Of a stretch of 64,000 nt of DNA, positions 52,144 to 59,761 are shown in pieces (position 1 is the first letter of the stretch; the number at the start of each line of letters is the position of its first letter). The notes beneath the pieces were generated by a model, which worked only from the letters and a program-made list of their open reading frames with translations, had not been told where the DNA came from and did no database searches. Both the position numbers and the translations under genes were made by a program. Origin of the DNA: DATFVA01 sp963774455 (GTDB lineage: Bacteria > Bacteroidota > Ignavibacteria > Ignavibacteriales > Ignavibacteriaceae); NCBI GenBank assembly GCA_963774455.1, contig CAVZFD010000005.1, forward strand, positions 1,302,001 through 1,366,000, in the 5' to 3' direction.

Positions 52144-52980
52144 TTACGAACTCATGATTTCCGGTTGGGCTTTAGCAGATTTCTCAAGTATCAAACCTGA
52201 AATTCCTCTGAATGCATTAGCTATTTCGCTATCCTGTTTTTCCAGGATAATGGATCTGCCTTTATCGCCCAACACTCTTGCTTCAATATCGACTGGTATT
52301 GAACCAAGGAATGCCACGTTATGGTCCTCCGCCAGTTTTTTACCTCCACCGGTACCGAATAAGTCTATTTCATTTTTGCAGTGAGGACAAATAAAACTGG
52401 CCATATTTTCAATAACACCTATAAACGGAATATTGATATGCTTAGCCATATTTACCGCACGTTCGGCATCAATTACAGATACTTCCTGCGGTGTGGTTAC
52501 AATAACAGCAAAATCAGGTTTCATTTGCTGGCAAATCGTCAGTATCTCATCTCCGGTTCCGGGAGGTAAATCAGCTATCAAGTAATCTAGTTTTCCCCAT
52601 TCAACATCAGCAAGAAACTGGTTGATCATTTTTGAGCGTAGTGGACCGCGCCATATCACTGGTTGTCCCCTTCCAATCATAGATGCGATCGAAATCATTT
52701 TTACACCGTGTTTTTCAAACGGGATAATTTTTGAATCCAGGATGATTACTTCGCTGTCTATGCCGAACATTTTCGCAACATTCGGTCCGGTAATATCGGC
52801 ATCAAGGATGCCTGTCGAAAAGCCTTCAGATTGAAGCAAATATGCGAGGTTAACGCTTACAGTGGTTTTCCCGACACCCCCCTTACCGCTGAAAACTGCA
52901 ATGCGATGATCTATTTTTGAAATTGTTTCCGAAATTCGATTTTCCTCTTCTGACACAGAATTTTTTTCTTTCTCCTGCAT
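52144..52980 (-). CDS. Mrp/NBP35-family P-loop ATPase
   Basis: A 278-residue iron-sulfur carrier ATPase. The deviant Walker A GKGGVGKTT is at 32-40, followed by DADITGPNVAKMFG, DLPPGTGDE and the metal-binding Cys198-x2-Cys201 pair (ICPHC) which binds a bridging [4Fe-4S] cluster in dimers of this family. Mrp-type proteins often stand beside NifX-fold proteins, as in the Desulfovibrio orange-protein operons. Here it lies in the same leftward unit, 40 bases before the TonB receptor. It probably assembles or inserts a metal-sulfur cluster. Confidence 0.94.
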   Translation of the reverse strand: MQEKEKNSVSEEENRISETISKIDHRIAVFSGKGGVGKTTVSVNLAYLLQSEGFSTGILDADITGPNVAKMFGIDSEVIILDSKIIPFEKHGVKMISIASMIGRGQPVIWRGPLRSKMINQFLADVEWGKLDYLIADLPPGTGDEILTICQQMKPDFAVIVTTPQEVSVIDAERAVNMAKHINIPFIGVIENMASFICPHCKNEIDLFGTGGGKKLAEDHNVAFLGSIPVDIEARVLGDKGRSIILEKQDSEIANAFRGISGLILEKSAKAQPEIMSS

Positions 52981-53102
52981 AATTTATCTCTATTCCTTTT
53001 AATTGTAAAAGATTTTGTATATACATTTTGATTAAGCTGATTTTGCTGCAGTTATTACAGTAAATTCCTTTTTAGCAATTTCATTTTCGGATTCGGATTA
53101 TT

Positions 53103-53345
53103 TTAATGGATTTTTTTATCTCTGCAATTAAACAGCGAGCCTTTGAATAAATATATATCAATAATTCCTCCCACCAATAAGTAAAGAACTGTGGGGAGCC
53201 ACATTATACTAAGGTCGTCAAAAATTCCATTAAACCATCCGCCCCTGATCTTTTCATTACCTAAGATGATCCAGGCAAAAACAAGAAATATAACTGATGA
53301 CAATCCGAAAATGATAATAAACGCTTTCTTACAAGTATTATCCAT
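53103..53345 (-). CDS. Small two-helix membrane protein
   Basis: An 80-residue protein with two hydrophobic helices, at about 9-28 (FIIIFGLSSVIFLVFAWIIL) and 48-68 (WLPTVLYLLVGGIIDIYLF), and two cysteines, near the N-terminus and the C-terminus. No known domain is recognised. It lies 52 bases after the arginine decarboxylase gene and 122 bases before the Mrp gene on the same strand. Confidence 0.72.
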   Translation of the reverse strand: MDNTCKKAFIIIFGLSSVIFLVFAWIILGNEKIRGGWFNGIFDDLSIMWLPTVLYLLVGGIIDIYLFKGSLFNCRDKKIH

Positions 53346-53397
53346 TTTCTCCTCCGGGATTTGATCTTACATATTGTTCAACTATTTCAAGATACTT

Positions 53398-53943
53398 CTA
53401 CGGCAAAAGCACAGCAGCGGCGATTACTGTTGTCCACAAACCGGTACGATCACCTTCGGCAGACTGTGTTATATTGAAAGTCTTTACAATTTTGCCCGAT
53501 AATTTGAATACCTGCTCTCTCTCATTCCAATTGGTTTCGGCGTCAAAATCGATACCGAGGGTTGTTGCCAGCATCTGGGCTGCCAGGTCTTCTGAATAAT
53601 CACCTGCAATTTTTTCTTTTATACCATAAGGATGGTATTCGGATAAATAACCGTATTGCGAATCGTCTGCGGGAATTGCAACACCTATAGAAGCGGCGAT
53701 CAATCTGTTGGGTTCGTTAGTCGAGTTTCTTGCCATAACAGCAAATGTAACCTGCCCCGGAATAATACTTTTAAGTCCCTCTTCTTTACTTATCCGTTTA
53801 CATCCTGGCGGAAAAATACTGCTGACTGAAACAAGATTGCAGATCTCTATTCCTGCATTCCTGAGTGCAAGCTCAAAAGAACTCAGGTAATCTTTGTGTT
53901 TTCCAACCCCTTTTGTGAAGAATATTTTCGAAGGTATATACAA
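53398..53943 (-). CDS. Pyruvoyl-dependent arginine decarboxylase
   Basis: A 181-residue PdaD/PvlArgDC-type enzyme, which makes agmatine from arginine. The self-cleavage site is Ser41-Ser42 in LVSVSSIFPPGCK; cleavage yields a beta chain and an alpha chain with an N-terminal pyruvoyl group. The segments FTKGVGKHKDYLSSFELALRNAGI, ASIGVAIP and GYLSEYH match the family. It lies 11 bases after the NifX-like gene, an unexpected place for a polyamine enzyme. Whether arginine is the true substrate is not provable from sequence. Confidence 0.9.
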   Translation of the reverse strand: MYIPSKIFFTKGVGKHKDYLSSFELALRNAGIEICNLVSVSSIFPPGCKRISKEEGLKSIIPGQVTFAVMARNSTNEPNRLIAASIGVAIPADDSQYGYLSEYHPYGIKEKIAGDYSEDLAAQMLATTLGIDFDAETNWNEREQVFKLSGKIVKTFNITQSAEGDRTGLWTTVIAAAVLLP

Positions 53944-53954
53944 TATTTCACCCG

Positions 53955-54272
53955 TTATTTTTTTAAGTATTTTCTTACTGCTTCATCCACTGTAGAAACC
54001 GCATTGATGAGCAGAACGGCGATACGCTCCTTTGCAAGTACAGAATATGCTTTAACCCCGATTTCTTTGGTAAGCAGTATGTCAGCGTTGGTTTTAATAA
54101 CAACCTCAGCCGCTTTCATACCCGAACCATCCTTTATCAAATAACCCGGATTAGGTACTGCCGAATATTTCCCGCTGATGGAATCATAAATGATTACAAA
54201 CCTGCAGCGGCCTAATGTATTGCTCAAATCAGATTCTTTGTTTTCACCCATAGAGGGTACTGCTATTCTCAT
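53955..54272 (-). CDS. NifX-fold (dinitrogenase iron-molybdenum cofactor) protein
   Basis: A 105-residue single-domain protein of the NifX/NafY/ORP type: MRIAVPSMG, SDLSNTLGRCRFVIIYD, then KTNADILLTKEIGVKAYSVLAKERIAVLL. Such proteins bind Mo, Fe or Cu-Mo clusters. One cysteine (Cys23) is visible; the family's other ligands vary. It is adjacent to a second NifX-fold gene (26 bases upstream). Confidence 0.9.
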   Translation of the reverse strand: MRIAVPSMGENKESDLSNTLGRCRFVIIYDSISGKYSAVPNPGYLIKDGSGMKAAEVVIKTNADILLTKEIGVKAYSVLAKERIAVLLINAVSTVDEAVRKYLKK

Positions 54273-54298
54273 TTAGATCGGCTCTGTTTTTGATTAAA

Positions 54299-54694
54299 CT
54301 AATCTTTAAAATTATTTCGATAGCGCTTTCTGAATTTGCTTCCGGTCGGTAAAAAAGGCATACTAAGCTCAGGTAATTCATTTTTTACCAGGAGATCTAC
54401 AGCTTTCAGTGCTGTTAACTCCGTGCATTGATATACTTCCACATTCGCTGACTGCAATAACCTGAAGGGACCGGCACCCATCCTGTTAGTAATTACTGAA
54501 TCAGCTTTTTTTTCAATAAGCAGGCGGGCCAGCTGAACACCGGCCCCCACCCCCATCGTGTTTGTAAAAGGGTTCTGAACTATTTCAGTACTGTTCTTAT
54601 CTTCATCAAACAATATAAAAAATGCACACCTGCCGAAGTTTTGTGAGATTAAAGAATTAAGGACCGGTGTATCTGTTGTAACAGCTATTAACAT
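54299..54694 (-). CDS. NifX-fold (dinitrogenase iron-molybdenum cofactor) protein, second copy
   Basis: A 131-residue paralog: LIAVTTDTPVLNSLISQNFGRCAFFILFDED, NTMGVGAGVQLARLLIEKKADSVITNRMGAGPFRLLQSANVEVYQC. It has the G-A-G-x-x-x-A-x-x-L core more clearly than its neighbour and a basic C-terminal tail of about 20 residues. It directly follows the DUF5320-like gene (stop and start adjacent), the common neighbour order in anaerobes. Confidence 0.92.
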   Translation of the reverse strand: MLIAVTTDTPVLNSLISQNFGRCAFFILFDEDKNSTEIVQNPFTNTMGVGAGVQLARLLIEKKADSVITNRMGAGPFRLLQSANVEVYQCTELTALKAVDLLVKNELPELSMPFLPTGSKFRKRYRNNFKD

Positions 54695-54904
54695 TCATCC
54701 TCCCGGCCTTCGTCCCGCACCGTCCTGTCCGCGTCTTCTGCCTCCGCCGTTATTTCTTCTTCCTCTGCGGAAACCGAATCTCCTTTCTGAGCCTGAATCT
54801 TCCTCTTTTTTATTCTGTTTACTCCACGATTCCAGACACCTCCCTCTTTTTCTTCCGGTTAACGGTCCCTTTCCTGAAGGACCTGTTCTATCAAAATCAG
54901 GCAT
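54695..54904 (-). CDS. DUF5320-like small Gly/Arg-rich protein
   Basis: A 69-residue protein beginning MPDFDRTGPSGKGPLTGRKRGRC, the typical opening of DUF5320-type proteins (D-x-T-G-P-x-G-x-G-P-x-T-G-R-x-x-G-x-C). The rest is basic and disordered, with R-G-R and G-G-G runs. These proteins of unknown function are found next to NifX and Mrp genes. It sits nine bases after a radical SAM gene and abuts the NifX gene. Confidence 0.88.
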   Translation of the reverse strand: MPDFDRTGPSGKGPLTGRKRGRCLESWSKQNKKEEDSGSERRFGFRRGRRNNGGGRRRGQDGAGRRPGG

Positions 54905-54913
54905 TGTATCCTC

Positions 54914-55846
54914 CTAATTATTTTTTACGTAAAAAATATCTCCTGAATACTCTTCAATCCTCAGAATATCTTCACCAATTAATGTTGTTATCATATCCCA
55001 CGGCAAATTGGCTTTTGTCAGAAAATCTTTGATTGCCTTTTTTCTCATCGGATGAACAGAAAGAATATCCAGAAGCTCCTTTTTTGCTTCAGATGTAAAA
55101 CTGAAATTATTTCCTTCATCATAATCTATCATAAAGGAATTCTTAATTTTGCTCCTGAAAATTTCAAGCGCTGTGTTCCTGATGTTTATATCAGGAGCAG
55201 CCACCGTTTCAACGGCCGGGGGTCTTGTCGGTACAAGTAAGTAAGCTTTAGCAGGTTGTAATTTTCTAATAAAATCAGCTGTTACGTAAAGAGATTCAAC
55301 TGAATCGTTAATTCCTGCCGCCAGCATGGTTTCAGTGTATATCGTACCCTTAAAGCTGCTGGAAAAGTCCAGAATCCCTCTGGTTATATTATTAATTTTA
55401 AGTTCCCCGTGCGGCCTGTTTATTTTTCTCCATATCTCCCGGAATACCGTATCTATTTTAATTGAGACAAGATCCGCATCCATCAGATCGTTTTTTACTG
55501 AATCATCCCACAACAGCGAACCGTTTGTTATAACCGCTGTCTTAATTGCAAATTCTTTCAGCCTTTTAATTGTGGTGCCTAAATTAATATCAAGCGTTGG
55601 TTCTCCATCCGGCACAAAAGTGATATAATCTATCTTTTCTCCCTTATCCCGAAGCTCCTTTATTTTAAACCCGGTTTCACTATATATCCTGTCGGGGGAG
55701 AAAAAGGACCTTCGATTCACAGTCAGACAGTTTGTTTTACCTACCTGACAGTATATACATGAATAGCTGCAGGTTTTCGGCGGGATATTATTAATCCCGA
55801 GACTTCTCCCCAGTCTCCGCGACGGAATAGGACCAAATACAATCAT
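54914..55846 (-). CDS. COG0731-type radical SAM protein
   Basis: A 310-residue radical SAM protein opening with GPIPSRRLGRSLGIN and the cluster motif Cys26-x3-Cys30-x2-Cys33 (TCSYSCIYCQVG). FVPDGEPTLD and ITNGSLLWD correspond to SAM-binding strands. A C-terminal region (about 245-305) reads as a winged helix. COG0731 is related to the wyosine enzyme family, but many members have no known role. A clear paralog lies at 56726-57757 in the same unit. Confidence 0.92.
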   Translation of the reverse strand: MIVFGPIPSRRLGRSLGINNIPPKTCSYSCIYCQVGKTNCLTVNRRSFFSPDRIYSETGFKIKELRDKGEKIDYITFVPDGEPTLDINLGTTIKRLKEFAIKTAVITNGSLLWDDSVKNDLMDADLVSIKIDTVFREIWRKINRPHGELKINNITRGILDFSSSFKGTIYTETMLAAGINDSVESLYVTADFIRKLQPAKAYLLVPTRPPAVETVAAPDINIRNTALEIFRSKIKNSFMIDYDEGNNFSFTSEAKKELLDILSVHPMRKKAIKDFLTKANLPWDMITTLIGEDILRIEEYSGDIFYVKNN

Positions 55847-55874
55847 TTAAGCTTTCCTTTCAGCAACTCATTTT

Positions 55875-56321
55875 CTAATTATAGTCGGTACGGGAAGTCT
55901 TGTCTTTAAGTACAGGTTTCATAAGTTCATTCCAGCCCGGAATGTTTCCGGTATTACTTTTCAAATGTGCCATGTAGTAGTTTTCAGGAACCGGGTGAGT
56001 ACCTACAACCACCTGGAGGTTAAACCTGCTCTGGATATAATTTCTGAAATAATCTACGTAGATACAGGGAGGGAAGCCTACAAGCATTCCGGTTGCAAAA
56101 TGTATTACCTCAGCTCCATTCTTCTTCATTTCCCCGGGAGCATATTCTATGTTCCCGCCGGGACAGCCTCCGCAGGTAGTATAACCGACCAGTTCAATGT
56201 CTTTATCTTTGTAAATATCAAACGCGCCTTCCCTTTTTTTCATTGCCCGAAAACATTTTCCACCGGTACAGGAGGCATACCTTTCACAGGTAATTATTCC
56301 TATCTTTAATTTTTCTTTCAT
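55875..56321 (-). CDS. CGGC-domain metal-binding protein
   Basis: A 148-residue cytoplasmic protein with Cys12, Cys18 and Cys23 near the N-terminus and the family motif CGGCPGG at 50-56, followed by FATGMLVGFPPCIYVD. CGGC proteins are predicted to bind metal or Fe-S clusters; their function is unknown. Its start overlaps the thioesterase end by four bases. Confidence 0.9.
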   Translation of the reverse strand: MKEKLKIGIITCERYASCTGGKCFRAMKKREGAFDIYKDKDIELVGYTTCGGCPGGNIEYAPGEMKKNGAEVIHFATGMLVGFPPCIYVDYFRNYIQSRFNLQVVVGTHPVPENYYMAHLKSNTGNIPGWNELMKPVLKDKTSRTDYN

Positions 56322-56725
56322 AATCCTTCCTTAATAAAATTGGGATATTTATATCCTGCAAGCATTTTATTATGCTTACTGTCGATCAGAACACATTTTT
56401 GTACTGCTTCCGCAGCAAGCCGGTCCTCTAGCATAAACCTTGCTGAGATGAACCATATGCCTTTAGAATATTTATCGATCTTTAGAATTCCTCTGGGTTT
56501 GTTATAAAGGAACAAAGGAACCCTGTATTTTATACTGGTAGAAGCAACTACGAGGAAAATATTCCTTTTCGTCAGCGATTCCAGCGGAATTATTTCACTG
56601 AATAATTTAACGCGCAGATCTTCCAGCCAGTTGATATATACTGCATTATTTACATGCCCTGCTGCATCAATATCATACGGCTTAATGTTAAAAGTTATTT
56701 CGCTATAATTATCAGACTGCTCCAT
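56318..56725 (-). CDS. Hot-dog fold acyl-thioesterase (YbgC/FatA-like)
   Basis: A 135-residue hot-dog protein with the 4-hydroxybenzoyl-CoA thioesterase motif DIDAAGHVNNAVYINWLEDLR near residues 19-40; the Asp corresponds to the catalytic residue. Substrate unknown. It starts one base after the second radical SAM gene ends and overlaps the CGGC gene, so it belongs to the unit though its role there is not obvious. Confidence 0.88.
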   Translation of the reverse strand: MEQSDNYSEITFNIKPYDIDAAGHVNNAVYINWLEDLRVKLFSEIIPLESLTKRNIFLVVASTSIKYRVPLFLYNKPRGILKIDKYSKGIWFISARFMLEDRLAAEAVQKCVLIDSKHNKMLAGYKYPNFIKEGL

Positions 56726-57757
56726 CTATGCAATTCCATACAATGTCAAAAATTTCTTACCGTTAAATTCAACCGGTTTTATGCTCCCCTCCTGCAGCAT
56801 TTCAGTCAGCTCATTCTTTTTGTTGTTGGTTTCAGCAAAATGAATTACCGCCTGTTCACTAACCGGATGGAGGGCAAGCAAGCCAAGAAGTTCGTTCTCA
56901 AAATCTTCGGAAACTATGAATTCATCCTTTTCAGGACAGCAAAGCATAATTGAATTCGGGACCTTATTTCTGATTGTCTCTGATAACATATTAAGGACTT
57001 TCTGATCAGGGCTCACAGCGTAGCTTTCCAGGGGAGGATAAACAGGGGTCATAAAATAGGAAACATGGTGCTGGAAAGTTTTCAGGTATTTACCTAATTC
57101 TATAACCTCATCAGCATCATCATTAACATTTCTAATAAGAGTGGTTTCAGTAGTAATCGTGCCCTTAAAAGTATCAGCAAACTCTTTAATTCCATCTAGT
57201 ATATGATCGTACTTTAACCTTAGGTGGGGACGATTTATCTTCATCCATGTGTTCTCATTTACAGTATCTACCTTGACAGATACATAGTCGGCAAACATTA
57301 AATTCTCCTGGATTTTCTTGTTCCATAACATTGCAGAATTTGTAAATACAGCAATCTTATAACCGAATTCTCTAAGCAGCAGAATTTCTTTTGCAAGACA
57401 GGAATCGAGACAACAGTCACCGCTTCCGTAAAAAAGAATATATTCTATTTTCCGTCCAGCCGTTGCTAATTCGCTTAGCTTATTTTTTACAGCTGCATGA
57501 AGAGTGTAAGGTGTTATACAATTATCAGTACAGACTGTATTGACTGATGTTTTGCCGGCAGGACAATAGATACAGTTATAAGAACAGGTTCCCGGCTTAA
57601 CAGTATTTATTCCGAGCACCATGCCTAACCTTCTCGAATAGGCAGGTCCATATACAACTCTGCATTTTAACAGCTTATTTGACAGAAGACTTTTTTCTAA
57701 TTTCCGGCCGAGTAATTCAAATTTGCCGTTTAACCATAAAAGTGGGCTGACTTTCAC
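56726..57757 (-). CDS. COG0731-type radical SAM protein, paralog
   Basis: A 343-residue paralog of the protein at 54914-55846: YGPAYSRRLGMVLGIN and Cys58-x3-Cys62-x2-Cys65 (TCSYNCIYCPAG), then FYGSGDCCLD, where the other copy has FVPDGEPTLD. It therefore has two extra cysteines in the region that usually reads GEP; this may alter cofactor or substrate binding. There are about 32 extra N-terminal residues and a winged-helix C-terminus. It follows the ferredoxin gene by 48 bases. Confidence 0.91.
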   Translation of the reverse strand: MKVSPLLWLNGKFELLGRKLEKSLLSNKLLKCRVVYGPAYSRRLGMVLGINTVKPGTCSYNCIYCPAGKTSVNTVCTDNCITPYTLHAAVKNKLSELATAGRKIEYILFYGSGDCCLDSCLAKEILLLREFGYKIAVFTNSAMLWNKKIQENLMFADYVSVKVDTVNENTWMKINRPHLRLKYDHILDGIKEFADTFKGTITTETTLIRNVNDDADEVIELGKYLKTFQHHVSYFMTPVYPPLESYAVSPDQKVLNMLSETIRNKVPNSIMLCCPEKDEFIVSEDFENELLGLLALHPVSEQAVIHFAETNNKKNELTEMLQEGSIKPVEFNGKKFLTLYGIA

Positions 57758-57805
57758 TGTGTACCTCTATTTTTTATCCGATTAAAAACCAAAGGAGGTT
57801 TGTAA

Positions 57806-58057
57806 TCAGGGATTACTAATGGATTCTTTTTTCTTTAGTAATTCTTCTTTTGTTTCCCGGTGATCCGGGTTAACAATAAGCACTTCCGGCACAGGACAAA
57901 CTGTTCTACACTGCGGCTCATCGAAATACCCTACGCATTCGGTACATAAATCTGCATTGATTTCATATACAACTTCACCTTGCTTAATTGCATTATTAGG
58001 ACATTCTGGTTCACAAGCTCCACATACTATACAATCTTCGGTAATCATTAATGCCAT
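57806..58057 (-). CDS. YfhL/Alvin-type 2[4Fe-4S] ferredoxin
   Basis: An 83-residue ferredoxin. Ligands for the first cluster are Cys9, 12, 15 and Cys54; for the second Cys38, Cys41, Cys50 (x8 insertion) and Cys19. The eight-residue insertion between the second-cluster cysteines and the C-terminal extension mark the Allochromatium type, which have low potentials. First gene of the long leftward unit, behind a sigma-54-like promoter; it may supply electrons to the two radical SAM enzymes downstream. Confidence 0.95.
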   Translation of the reverse strand: MALMITEDCIVCGACEPECPNNAIKQGEVVYEINADLCTECVGYFDEPQCRTVCPVPEVLIVNPDHRETKEELLKKKESISNP

Positions 58058-58097
58058 AGTTAAACCTCATTTTTATAACTATTTATTTGAAAGCTAA

Positions 58098-58114
58098 CTC
58101 AACGCAAATGCCAG
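58098..58114 (-). promoter_or_regulatory. Probable sigma-54 promoter of the ferredoxin-led unit
   Basis: The minus strand reads CTGGCATTTGCGTTGAG: TGGCA at -24, correct spacing, and TTG at -12 with A instead of C. Predicted start near 58087 gives a 29-base leader with GAGG before the ferredoxin ATG. Confidence 0.55.
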
Positions 58115-58161
58115 AATAAAATGGTGAAAATATTAGCTTTTGAAGGTCCTGATTTTTTCAA

Positions 58162-58220
58162 ATTGCACTTCTGCAATATTTTTTGACAAAGCATTGAATT
58201 ATTGCAACGGTATTGCAATA
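58162..58220. promoter_or_regulatory. TTGCA/TGCAA palindromes upstream of the ferredoxin unit and second activator
   Basis: Two inverted repeats: ATTGCA-N4-TGCAAT (58162-58177) and TATTGCAA-N5-TTGCAATA (58200-58220). They share the TTGCA core with the sites at 45682-45730 but have A/T instead of G/C next to it. They lie about 75-130 bases above the ferredoxin start, and the second is 38 bases above the activator ATG, so they could also mediate autoregulation. Confidence 0.6.
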
Positions 58221-58257
58221 TTATAGCAAGTTGAAAATTTCATTTTGGGGAGTAATA

Positions 58258-59652
58258 ATGAATGAAGCAAAGAATCCAATGTTATCTCTATCCGAGGATC
58301 TTGCCGCAAAGAACCAGGAACTTATTGATCAGCGAAATAAATTTGAAGCAATTTTCAATAGTAATATCGAAGGTACATTTACTATCGATAATGAGTGGAA
58401 TATAACAGCATTCAACAATTCAGCAGAAAAGATAACAGGGTATAAAAAGGAAGAGGCTGTAGGAAATAAATGCTGGAATATTTTTGCTTCAAATTTTTGC
58501 AGGAACGGCTGCCATATGGAACAGACGATGAACAAAGGTAAGTCGACCATTGGCAATGAGCTTGAGATAGTTCAGAAAAATGGAAATAAAGTTCCGATCC
58601 GGATCAACTCCGCTATTCTACTAAACAATAAAAATGAAAAAATTGGTGCAGTGGAGACATTCATCGATATATCCGAAATAAAGAATCTATCAGCCCATCT
58701 CGATGAGCGGTATAGCTACGAGAATATAATCGGAAAGAATAAGGATTTTAAGAAAATTATTTCTGTGCTTGAGAGTGTAGCACAAACTGATAGTTCGGTT
58801 TTATTAACGGGTGAAAGCGGTACAGGAAAAGAACTGGCGGCACGGGCAATTCACCTCCGGAGTCCCAGAAGAGCCGAAGCTTTCATTGCCGTAAATTGCA
58901 GCGCATTTGTTGAGGCGTTAATTGAAAGCGAATTGTTTGGACATGAAAAAGGTGCTTTCACAGGTGCGATTAAAACCAAGATAGGCAGATTTGAACTTGC
59001 AAGAGGAGGTACATTATTCCTGGATGAGATCGGTGATCTGTCATTAGCTGTACAGACAAAGCTTCTGCGTGTGCTGGAGACAAGAGAGTTTGAGAGGGTC
59101 GGCGGGACAAAAAGCATTAATATGGAAACCAGAATCATAGCCGCAACTAATAAGGAGCTGAATGAAGAAATACTAAAAGGCAGATTCAGGAAAGATCTTT
59201 TTTACAGGATAAACATTATAAATATTCACCTGCCATCATTAAGGGAAAGAAAAGACGATCTCCCTTTGCTTGTCAGTCACTTCATCGATCACTTTAATGA
59301 AAAATTCGGTAAATCAGTCAGGCAATTTTCTTCTTCAGCTTATGAATTGTTGTATGACTATGAATGGCCCGGGAATATAAGAGAACTTGAAAATGTAATT
59401 GAGCACTGTTTCATTTTATGTACCAGCAGCATAATTCAGACGGAACATCTTCCTAAAAGCCTCCGTGAAGGAAAAGTTAAAAGTTCAATACCTGGTTCGA
59501 CACAAATCAGGAAAAATGTACTGGAAATGGAAAAGGAGCTAATTCTCTTTACCCTGGAGAAAAATAAATGGAATAAAAGGGCAACATCAGAGGAACTCCA
59601 TATTAACTCCTCCACCTTATGGCGGAAAATGAAAAAACTCGGCATAAATTAG
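58258..59652 (+). CDS. Sigma-54 activator with Cys-containing PAS domain
   Basis: A 464-residue paralog of the activator at 47455. PAS domain (about 25-140) with Cys72-x8-Cys81-x3-Cys85; AAA+ domain (about 150-390) with Walker A GESGTGKE (185-192), intact GAFTGA (232-237), TLFLDEIGD and FRKDLFYRI; Fis-type HTH at the C-terminus (NKRATSEELHINSSTLWRKMKKLG). An N-terminal short coiled coil precedes the PAS domain. An upstream in-frame start exists at 58213, but GGGGAG before the ATG at 58258 decides. It is divergent from the ferredoxin-led unit and likely its regulator. Confidence 0.93.
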   Translation: MNEAKNPMLSLSEDLAAKNQELIDQRNKFEAIFNSNIEGTFTIDNEWNITAFNNSAEKITGYKKEEAVGNKCWNIFASNFCRNGCHMEQTMNKGKSTIGNELEIVQKNGNKVPIRINSAILLNNKNEKIGAVETFIDISEIKNLSAHLDERYSYENIIGKNKDFKKIISVLESVAQTDSSVLLTGESGTGKELAARAIHLRSPRRAEAFIAVNCSAFVEALIESELFGHEKGAFTGAIKTKIGRFELARGGTLFLDEIGDLSLAVQTKLLRVLETREFERVGGTKSINMETRIIAATNKELNEEILKGRFRKDLFYRINIINIHLPSLRERKDDLPLLVSHFIDHFNEKFGKSVRQFSSSAYELLYDYEWPGNIRELENVIEHCFILCTSSIIQTEHLPKSLREGKVKSSIPGSTQIRKNVLEMEKELILFTLEKNKWNKRATSEELHINSSTLWRKMKKLGIN

Positions 59653-59761
59653 ATTAAGGACTCCTTTAATTCAGCAATCATTAAGCTTCAAACGAGTTAA
59701 TTGCCTCCGGAAGAACCTGGATGACACTATGATCTTCAGCGGACCATAAGAACTGCATTAA

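Noticed and set aside
53955..54694. Nitrogenase cofactor locus
   Set aside because: NifX-fold proteins are present but no nifHDK, nifE, nifN or nifB genes; the neighbours fit an ORP-like context instead.
58213..58228. TTGCA-N8-AGC as a sigma-54 promoter for the activator at 58258
   Set aside because: It lacks the -25 G, and the TTGCA is part of the palindrome; I keep it only as a possible operator.
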